Part shown: positions 57,038 to 64,000 of the stretch, one piece after another
Layout: each line of letters opens with the position of its first letter
Position numbering within the stretch: the stretch's first letter is position 1
DNA from: Lachnospiraceae bacterium
GTDB lineage: Bacteria; Bacillota; Clostridia; Lachnospirales; Lachnospiraceae
Direction: 5' to 3'
Assembly: GCA_024696615.1 (NCBI GenBank)
Contig: JAILGS010000036.1
Coordinates: forward strand, 1-64,000
Length of the DNA stretch: 64,000 nt
The notes under the pieces: generated by a model
The model's database searches: none
The model's input: the letters and a program-made list of their open reading frames with translations, nothing else
Told to the model about the DNA's origin: nothing
Made by a program: the position numbers and the translations under genes

Positions 57038-58141
57038 TTATTCGAAGTAAACATCCTCTAAATCATCCACATTGATGATATTCACAAATGTCTTACCCTG
57101 ATTCAGGATCACATCGGAACCATCTGAATAAGTATACTTCACAGGTCCTAATTCATCCACCTTCATCCAGTGAATTGGGCATAACTTACCATTGGTAATA
57201 TAATATCCTTCACCTTCACCCTGGTTATTTAATAATGGAGTACCATTGGAATACTTATCACCGGTTACAAAACGTACAATAATATTCTTAAATGCTAACT
57301 GTTCGCCACTTTCCATATCCACATGCTCTTCGCCATACTGCCAACGATAGTATAATCCATCGGACTCGTTATAACGGAATTCTGGCTTGTTACGTACAAA
57401 TCCAGGCTTAAAGAGGGTACAATCCATACCATTCTCAAACTCGATTTCCTTCGTATCATACTGGGTGAACTGGAATGTGGTCTCCACATCATCATCCAAA
57501 TCTAAGTCAAAATTATAACGGCTTGCTGCATTTAATAAGCCCTTGGTAGAGGTGTAAGCATTGTGAGGTGCCACACGGTCGGTGGTACGATAGAAATCAG
57601 AACCATCCAACTTCATACCATCGATATGCTCTACGCGATCCAAAAGACTTGCTGCAAGTGGGGAGAATCCAAAGTGCGTATAGATACCGCCAAATTCATA
57701 TGCATAATATACATAGAATTCACGACAGCTACGTACTGGTCCGATCTTCTCCAAACCATCATAATTTTGCATCACAATCATCAGACGAGTAATCTGAGAT
57801 TCTACATATGCTTCATAAATAATCTCTGCATGATCAATTCCTGACTGAGGAATGGCATCTTCAATATTATTGATCATGATACATAAAGGACGACGCTTAG
57901 CAACTTCCTCATCCACCCATTCACCGGTGGTGATACTACGAAGCATACCGGCCTTCTCTAATACAGGCTGTTCTTCCTGTGTATTAACGGTTGGAGCTTC
58001 TGTGGTGGTAGGTGCTTCTGTAATCGCCACTACATCCGTTGGTAATGTATCCGCTTCCCCCGTTGGATTAGACTTGCCACAAGCAGTCATACTAAGACAT
58101 GCACATGCCATGGCAACAATCGCGTACTTTCTTAAATTCAT
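57038..58141 (-). CDS. DUF3048-domain lipoprotein (YerB-like)
   Basis: Lipobox LSMTAC; RPLCIMINNIEDAIPQSGIDHAEIIYEAYVE; IGPVRSCREFYVYYA. Confidence 0.92.
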   Translation of the reverse strand: MNLRKYAIVAMACACLSMTACGKSNPTGEADTLPTDVVAITEAPTTTEAPTVNTQEEQPVLEKAGMLRSITTGEWVDEEVAKRRPLCIMINNIEDAIPQSGIDHAEIIYEAYVESQITRLMIVMQNYDGLEKIGPVRSCREFYVYYAYEFGGIYTHFGFSPLAASLLDRVEHIDGMKLDGSDFYRTTDRVAPHNAYTSTKGLLNAASRYNFDLDLDDDVETTFQFTQYDTKEIEFENGMDCTLFKPGFVRNKPEFRYNESDGLYYRWQYGEEHVDMESGEQLAFKNIIVRFVTGDKYSNGTPLLNNQGEGEGYYITNGKLCPIHWMKVDELGPVKYTYSDGSDVILNQGKTFVNIINVDDLEDVYFE

Positions 58142-58145
58142 ACAC

Positions 58146-58646
58146 TTATCTCCTTATATCCAAATGTTCTAGTATTTCTTCCTGTTTTCGCTCCATCACC
58201 TGTCGTTCCTCATCGGTTTCATGATCATATCCAAATAAGTGTAACATGCTATGGGCAACAAGAAAGGCGGTCTCCCTTTTTTCGCCATGTCCATAATTAT
58301 AAGCCTGTTCTTTGATTTTGTCCACCGAAAGAACAATATCTCCAAGCATTAATTCGCCACTTTCCGGGTTAAAATCAAAGGCTCCCACCTCATCAATTTC
58401 AGAAAAAGCGGATGGACTACTAAGGGATAACATAGGAAAGGATAATACATCCGTAGGACGGTCGATTCCTCGCTGCTCCTTATTAATTTCCCAGATTCCT
58501 TCATCGTCCGTGAATAAAACATTGACTTCTGCATCATAGGGACAATTCTCATAATCAAGGGCTTCTTCAATCACGTCCCGAATTAATTGTTCCACATCTT
58601 CCACCTCTGGGCGTTTTGTGGTTTCATATTCAAAATTAACGGTCAT
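58146..58646 (-). CDS. ybeY: Endoribonuclease YbeY
   Basis: TDVLSFPM; HSMLHLFGYDHETDEE. Confidence 0.96.
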   Translation of the reverse strand: MTVNFEYETTKRPEVEDVEQLIRDVIEEALDYENCPYDAEVNVLFTDDEGIWEINKEQRGIDRPTDVLSFPMLSLSSPSAFSEIDEVGAFDFNPESGELMLGDIVLSVDKIKEQAYNYGHGEKRETAFLVAHSMLHLFGYDHETDEERQVMERKQEEILEHLDIRR

Positions 58647-59713
58647 ACGAATCTCCTGCCATTTCCCTTTCTATTCGGATCTGCCATGGAACCATTGGAC
58701 TTATAACGACGGTCTGAAGAACCATGGTAACCTTCTTTTTGCTTGTTATGTCTTGCTTCTTTTTCTTCATAGGCTTCATAGGCCTTCACAATCTTTTGTA
58801 CCAGAGGGTGACGCACCACATCCGCATTGGTTAACGTGCAGATTCCAATATCATCCACATGCTCTAATACCTTTAATGCCACATCCAAACCGGACTGCTG
58901 ATCTTTCGGAAGATCTTTTTGGGATAAATCGCCGGTCACAATCACCTTGGAACCAAATCCGATTCTGGTTAAAAACATCTTCATCTGGGCCGGTGTCGTA
59001 TTCTGCGCCTCATCCAGAATAATATAGGCATTATCCAAGGTTCTACCACGCATATAGGCTAAAGGAGCCACTTCGATCAGGCCCTTCTCCATATTATTCT
59101 GGAAATTTTCCGCCCCCATGATCTGATACAGCGCATCATATAATGGTCTTAAATAAGGATCCACCTTACTCTGAAGATCACCAGGAAGGAAACCAAGTTT
59201 TTCCCCGGCTTCAATCGCAGGACGAGTCAGAATAATTCGCTGCACTTCATCCCTACGAAAGGCATTGATCGCCATGGCCATGGCAAGATAGGTTTTACCC
59301 GTACCTGCAGGACCAAGACCAAACACAATCATCTTCTCCTGAATGGTTTTAATATATTCCTTCTGACCCAGGGTCTTTGGCTTAATAGGTTTTCCAAGAA
59401 TGGTTCTGGCAACCACGTCCCCATCCAGTTCCACCACAGAACTTTCCTTATCATCCAAGGAAAGGGAAATCGCATAATCCACATTCTGTTCCGTAATTTG
59501 ATTGCCCCGTCTGGATAATTCAATCAAATTTAAAATCACACTTTTGGCTTTCTTTGCGGCAATCTCGCCACCGATCACCTTTAAGGATCCATCCCGCTCC
59601 ACCAGTGTTACGTGGAATGCTCTCTCAATCTTTTTTAAATACGCATCATACTGTCCAAATACATTCTGTTCATGAGATGCCATAATCTCAATTGTTTCTT
59701 CCGTAATTCCCAT
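58643..59713 (-). CDS. phoH: PhoH family protein
   Basis: KMIVFGLGPAGTGKTYLAMAMAI; LTRPAIEAGEKLGFLPGD; ATG at 59713. Confidence 0.95.
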   Translation of the reverse strand: MGITEETIEIMASHEQNVFGQYDAYLKKIERAFHVTLVERDGSLKVIGGEIAAKKAKSVILNLIELSRRGNQITEQNVDYAISLSLDDKESSVVELDGDVVARTILGKPIKPKTLGQKEYIKTIQEKMIVFGLGPAGTGKTYLAMAMAINAFRRDEVQRIILTRPAIEAGEKLGFLPGDLQSKVDPYLRPLYDALYQIMGAENFQNNMEKGLIEVAPLAYMRGRTLDNAYIILDEAQNTTPAQMKMFLTRIGFGSKVIVTGDLSQKDLPKDQQSGLDVALKVLEHVDDIGICTLTNADVVRHPLVQKIVKAYEAYEEKEARHNKQKEGYHGSSDRRYKSNGSMADPNRKGNGRRFV

Positions 59714-59785
59714 GGAATCGCCTTTCTGGTGTACGCTTTTGCTACACGGCATACATTGTATCATAGTTTCTATGAGACAACAAGA

Positions 59786-59813
59786 AAGCCGGTAGAAATT
59801 CATCTACCGGCTT
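59786..59813 (-). terminator. Terminator-like hairpin after rpsU
   Basis: AAGCCGGTAGA-AATTCA-TCTACCGGCTT. Confidence 0.7.
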
Positions 59814-59826
59814 AGACATAACCTAA

Positions 59827-60003
59827 TTAGTTATATTTTCTTTTTCTAGCTGCCTCAGACTTCTTCTTACGTCTAACGCTTGGCTTCTCATAGTGCTCTC
59901 TCTTACGGATTTCCTGCTGGATACCGGCTTTCGCACAGTTTCTCTTGAATCTACGTAATGCGCTATCTAAAGTCTCGCCATCCTTAACGATAACATTTGA
60001 CAT
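59827..60003 (-). CDS. rpsU: 30S ribosomal protein S21
   Basis: [55 protein letters not shown]. Confidence 0.97.
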   Translation of the reverse strand: MSNVIVKDGETLDSALRRFKRNCAKAGIQQEIRKREHYEKPSVRRKKKSEAARKRKYN

Positions 60004-60063
60004 CTGGAACCTAACCACCCTTCTATATTGGGATTAAATGATCTTAAAAATCACACATCTGCA

Positions 60064-60091
60064 ATTATAACACAAAAAACATGTTCGTCAA
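60064..60091 (-). promoter_or_regulatory. rpsU promoter
   Basis: Minus strand TTGACG-N16-TATAAT. Confidence 0.7.
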
Positions 60092-60116
60092 GCAAATTTT
60101 ATAAAAATTTTAAAAA

Positions 60117-62777
60117 TTATGCTAACTGGGAAGCAATGACAGCCTCTGCCTTGGCTAAAGCATCCGCAATACCTGCTGGATTCTTACCACCGGCCTGAGC
60201 CATATTAGGGCGTCCACCGCCGCCACCACCAACAAGGGTTGCAGCTTCTTTAATAATATTACCGGCATGTGCGCCCTTCTTTACTGCAGCGTCACTTGCC
60301 ATGGCAATCAGATTCACCTTACCATCCACATCGGAAGCAAGAACAATGACGCAATCACCATTCTTCTCCTTTAACTGATCTCCTAATTCACGAAGACCAT
60401 TCATATCCACACCACTTAAGGAAGTAAGCACAACCTTAATTCCGTTCACATCCTTAGCAGCTACATCACCCATAGCATCCTTAGCAGCCTTACTCTTTAA
60501 TGCTTCTAATTCACTACGAAGTTCCTTATTCTCCTGCATAACATGGGTAGCCTTCTCTAATACATTGGAAGGATTACTCTTTAATGCCTTGCTTACTGCA
60601 TCTAATTTCTCTTCTAATTCCTTATAGTATGCAGCCACATTGGAGCCTGTTAAAGCTTCAATACGACGTACACCTGCAGCTACACCGGTCTCGGAGATGA
60701 TCTTAAACTGACCAATTAAAGAGGTGTTGGATACATGGGTACCACCACAGAATTCGATGGAATAATCCCCCATACGAACTACACGAACAACCTCGCCATA
60801 CTTCTCACCGAATAACTGCATTGCGCCGGTCTTCTTAGCTTCCTCCAAGGTCATAACATCCGTTACAACAGGAATTGCTTCTGCAATCTTCTCATTCACA
60901 GCCTTCTCCACTGCATCTAATTCTTCCTGGGTTAATGCCTGGAAGTGAGAGAAGTCAAATCTGGTACGATCTGCATCCTGATAAGAACCAGCCTGCTCTA
61001 CATGAGTTCCAAGAACATCACGAAGGGCCTTCTGAAGAAGGTGGGTTGCACTATGGTTGCGGCAGGTCTTCATACGATTCTCTGCATCCACAGAAAGCTT
61101 GGCAACATCGCCAACCTTTACCATTCCCTGAACTACAACACCAACATGACCAATCTTACCACCCATTAACTTGATGGTATCCGTAACCTTAAAGCTACCG
61201 CCTTCCGTGGTGATCATACCAAGGTCAGCCTGCTGTCCACCCATGGTTGCATAGAATGGGGTTTCATCCACAATAATGGTACCCTCATCGCCCTCAGCCA
61301 ATGCTTCCACAATTTCTTCGGAATTTGTAATAACAGTAATCTTAGAACTTGCTTCTAAGTGATCATAGCCATTAAAAGTGGAAGTAATGCAACTATCAAT
61401 CTTATCATATACGGTTTCTTCAGAACCACTATAGGAATGCTCACCAAAAGTACCTGCGGAAGCCTTCTTAGCAGCTTCCTTAGCCTTCTCAAAGCCTTCT
61501 AAATCATAGGAGAAATCCTTCTCCTGTAAAATCTCATCCGTAAGATCCACTGGGAATCCATAGGTATCATAAAGACGGAATACATCCTCACCGGAAAGAA
61601 CGTTCTTTCCTTCGGCCTTCATCTTCTCTTCCATATCATTTAAGATAGCAAGACCCTGATCGATGGTGGAATTGAACTTTTCTTCTTCCTGGGTCATTAC
61701 CTTTAAGATGAAATCCTTCTTTTCCTCTAATTCTGGATATCCATCCTTGCTTTCATTAATTACCGTCATCGCAAGCTTTGCCATAAAGGTTCCATCAATA
61801 CCAAGCATACGTCCATGACGTGCAGCACGTCGAATGATACGACGAAGTACATAACCACGGCCGGAATTGGATGGCATAATACCATCGGAGATCATAAAGG
61901 TTGAAGAACGAATATGATCCGTAATCAGACGAATGGAAACATCATCCTTATCATTCGCTTCATACTTCTTATTGGACAATTCACATACCTTATCACGAAT
62001 TGCCTTCATGGTATCGATATCAAATACGGAATCCACATCCTGCATTACTACTGCAAGACGTTCCAAACCCATACCGGTATCAATATTCTTATTCTCAAGT
62101 TCGGTATAATTTCCCTTACCATCCCCATCGAACTGGGTAAATACGTTATTCCAGATCTCCATAAAACGGTCACAATCGCAACCAACCTTACAATCCGGCT
62201 TTCCGCATCCATATTTTAATCCACGATCATAATAGATCTCAGAACATGGACCGCAAGGCCCTGCGCCATGCTCCCAGAAATTATCACATTCTCCAGTTTC
62301 CGGATCACGATAGAAACGAGTAATCTTCTCCGGTGCCACACCGATTTCCTTCGTCCAGATGTCAAATGCTTCATCATCTTCTCCATAAATGGATGGATAA
62401 AGACGGTCCGGATCCAACTCCATTACCTTGGTTAAGAATTCCCAGCTCCAAGCGATTGCTTCATGCTTAAAATAATCACCAAAAGAGAAATTACCTAACA
62501 TTTCAAAGAAGGTAAGGTGACGAGCAGTCTTACCAACATTCTCAATATCACCCGTACGAATACACTTCTGACAAGTAGTCACTCTCTTTCTTGGTGGAAT
62601 CTCCGCACCAGTAAAATATGGCTTTAATGGAGCCATACCTGCATTAATTAACAGTAAGGACTTATCACTTGCTGGTGGAACCAATGAGAAACTATTCATC
62701 TTTAAATGTTCCTTGCTCTCAAAGAATTCCAAATAACTTCTTCTTAAATCATTAACACCTGTCTTTACCACTTTCAT
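60117..62777 (-). CDS. alaS: Alanyl-tRNA synthetase
   Basis: LRRSYLEFFESKEHLKMNSFSLVPP; CRNHSATHLLQKALRDVLG; ATG at 62777 preferred over the GTG at 62786 that overlaps the RBS. Confidence 0.97.
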   Translation of the reverse strand: MKVVKTGVNDLRRSYLEFFESKEHLKMNSFSLVPPASDKSLLLINAGMAPLKPYFTGAEIPPRKRVTTCQKCIRTGDIENVGKTARHLTFFEMLGNFSFGDYFKHEAIAWSWEFLTKVMELDPDRLYPSIYGEDDEAFDIWTKEIGVAPEKITRFYRDPETGECDNFWEHGAGPCGPCSEIYYDRGLKYGCGKPDCKVGCDCDRFMEIWNNVFTQFDGDGKGNYTELENKNIDTGMGLERLAVVMQDVDSVFDIDTMKAIRDKVCELSNKKYEANDKDDVSIRLITDHIRSSTFMISDGIMPSNSGRGYVLRRIIRRAARHGRMLGIDGTFMAKLAMTVINESKDGYPELEEKKDFILKVMTQEEEKFNSTIDQGLAILNDMEEKMKAEGKNVLSGEDVFRLYDTYGFPVDLTDEILQEKDFSYDLEGFEKAKEAAKKASAGTFGEHSYSGSEETVYDKIDSCITSTFNGYDHLEASSKITVITNSEEIVEALAEGDEGTIIVDETPFYATMGGQQADLGMITTEGGSFKVTDTIKLMGGKIGHVGVVVQGMVKVGDVAKLSVDAENRMKTCRNHSATHLLQKALRDVLGTHVEQAGSYQDADRTRFDFSHFQALTQEELDAVEKAVNEKIAEAIPVVTDVMTLEEAKKTGAMQLFGEKYGEVVRVVRMGDYSIEFCGGTHVSNTSLIGQFKIISETGVAAGVRRIEALTGSNVAAYYKELEEKLDAVSKALKSNPSNVLEKATHVMQENKELRSELEALKSKAAKDAMGDVAAKDVNGIKVVLTSLSGVDMNGLRELGDQLKEKNGDCVIVLASDVDGKVNLIAMASDAAVKKGAHAGNIIKEAATLVGGGGGGRPNMAQAGGKNPAGIADALAKAEAVIASQLA

Positions 62778-62806
62778 ATCCTCCACAACAATTTAGGCGT
62801 GAAAAA

Positions 62807-62840
62807 TGCGCAAAATACCCCGTAAGAGTTTTGCGCATAG
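62807..62840 (-). terminator. Terminator-like hairpin upstream of alaS
   Basis: ATGCGCAAAA/TTTTGCGCAT inverted repeat followed by TTTT on minus. Confidence 0.65.
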
Positions 62841-62847
62841 AATTTCA

Positions 62848-63030
62848 TTATTCTGCTTTCGCAGCTTGTGAAACCTGCTTGGTTTCCATCTCCTTCTTCG
62901 CCTTACGTGCATCCATCAACTGACGGAAACATTTTCCAGCAAATACTCCGGCTACCATGACTCCTGCCATGAATACAAATCTTACTGCCTCAAATAATAA
63001 ATCTGATACAAATGCATTTAACAAAATCAT
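62848..63030 (-). CDS. Small single-TM membrane protein, hypothetical
   Basis: 60 aa; hydrophobic N-terminal half, K/E/A-rich C-terminus. Confidence 0.6.
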   Translation of the reverse strand: MILLNAFVSDLLFEAVRFVFMAGVMVAGVFAGKCFRQLMDARKAKKEMETKQVSQAAKAE

Positions 63031-63078
63031 GTGACACCTCCATTTGCCTTTAATCTAAAGTATTCTACCACTTTTTGC

Positions 63079-64000
63079 TTAAAATAACAATGATTTTTGT
63101 GCTCTTTTCCATGCCGCATCCACAATTTTTTCATCAAAACCAATCTGTGCTAATAACTTAATGGCGTTGCGACTTGTGGCCGGTCCTGGAAGGATTTCAT
63201 AGGAATAATGAATATCTTCTTTTACAAATCCTTCTTCAAAATGATAATTGGAATATTCCTCACTTAGATCCGTGGTTAATTCAATATCATGGGTGGCTGC
63301 AAAGCAGAGACTCTTCTTACTTAATGCACGAAGCACCTCTCCCGAAGCTGCAATTCGTTCCATGGTATTGGTACCCCGAAGCACTTCATCCAAAAAGCAT
63401 AATAATGGCGCACTGGCATGATCTTCATTGGCTGCATCCACGATCTGCTTTAGTGCTTTAATTTCCACCATATAATAGCTATCCCCAGAAGCAATGGCAT
63501 CCCGATGGGACATGGAGGACATCATGCGATAAAAACATCCATGATATTCTCTGGATGGACTGGTGGCTAAACTTTGACTAAGTAATGCATTTAAGGCGAT
63601 GGCTTTTAAGAAGGTGGATTTTCCAGAGGCATTGGAACCAGTAAGCAAAACGGACTTTTTGGTATCCATGGAATTCGCCACCGCATCCTTCACTAAAGGA
63701 TGGATCACATCCACTACCCGGTAGTTTTCTTCCAGGGAATTCGTTAAATCCGGGAAGGAATAATATGGCAGTTTATTACGAAAAGCTGCCGTTGCAATTC
63801 CACATTCCAGATATCCCAAAGCTTCGTATAATTGGAAAAAGTTCTCTTCCTTTTTTTGAATCTTTTTAAGCACCTTGGAAAAATGAATTAAATCCACATG
63901 GAATACAATGCGCACATAATCCATGAAAGAATCCAATAAGGAGCCGGAAGCATCCGCTCCACAGGCAATCGTAAACATTCCAGGAAGAATCTCTTTCGAA
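63079..64000 (-). CDS. MutS-family ATPase (MutS-related), partial at the window edge
   Basis: LLTGSNASGKSTFLKAIALNALL, FLDEVLRGTNTMERI; frame is open through position 64000. Confidence 0.88.
   Translation of the reverse strand, partial: SKEILPGMFTIACGADASGSLLDSFMDYVRIVFHVDLIHFSKVLKKIQKKEENFFQLYEALGYLECGIATAAFRNKLPYYSFPDLTNSLEENYRVVDVIHPLVKDAVANSMDTKKSVLLTGSNASGKSTFLKAIALNALLSQSLATSPSREYHGCFYRMMSSMSHRDAIASGDSYYMVEIKALKQIVDAANEDHASAPLLCFLDEVLRGTNTMERIAASGEVLRALSKKSLCFAATHDIELTTDLSEEYSNYHFEEGFVKEDIHYSYEILPGPATSRNAIKLLAQIGFDEKIVDAAWKRAQKSLLF

Noticed and set aside
57852-58172. 106-aa plus-strand ORF
   Set aside because: Shadow of the DUF3048 lipoprotein gene, including its signal peptide region.
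60075-60091. LexA-box-like CGAACATGTTTTTTG in the rpsU promoter
   Set aside because: Right half-site does not match GTTCG; more simply explained by the TTGACG-N16-TATAAT promoter and an A/T run.
62787-62847. T-box riboswitch upstream of alaS
   Set aside because: The spacer is only ~60-70 nt and lacks a T-box motif; it holds only a short terminator-like hairpin.
1-64000. CRISPR arrays, transposons, toxin-antitoxin or defence islands
   Set aside because: No regularly spaced repeats, transposase or recognisable defence proteins in the translations; gene content is core throughout.

Overview
The window looks like a chromosomal core segment of a low-GC Firmicute, most likely a Lachnospiraceae-type Clostridia (inferred from gene content and order). 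It is almost entirely housekeeping DNA. I see no prophage, CRISPR array, transposon, rRNA or tRNA. The left ~25.7 kb is nearly all + strand: asp23/yloV, recG, rsmD, coaD, pepD, a small alarmone synthetase, RNA-modification enzymes, recU, a partial his operon (hisZGDBI), rng, rplU-prp-rpmA-obgE-yhbY-nadD-yqeK-rsfS and a ThrH-like phosphatase. The right ~38 kb is nearly all - strand: a tyrosine recombinase, a DEAD-box helicase, a LysM/SOS protein, cstA, rluD-lspA, aroB, sepF, mgsA, rodA-pbp2-mreDCB, radC, mutL-mutS-miaB, two FAD oxidoreductases, ybeY-phoH-rpsU, alaS and a MutS-like ATPase. lexA is the main + strand exception. The most interesting observation is at the point where gene orientation flips. 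A 357-aa XerS-like tyrosine recombinase sits there, with a 28-bp dif-like site (11-bp arms, 6-bp spacer; ATTTCGTAAAA-CTATGG-TTTAGCGAAAT) 40-67 bp upstream of its start codon. This suggests a single-recombinase Xer/dif chromosome-dimer-resolution locus and possibly the replication terminus. Other observations include an unlisted 49-aa membrane microprotein, a ~230-aa insertion in PBP2, a low-complexity SepF tail, a 27-bp repeat block in mutL, LexA boxes between a LysM gene and lexA, and several short intergenic repeats and dyads. All functional names come from reading the translations; no database search was run.
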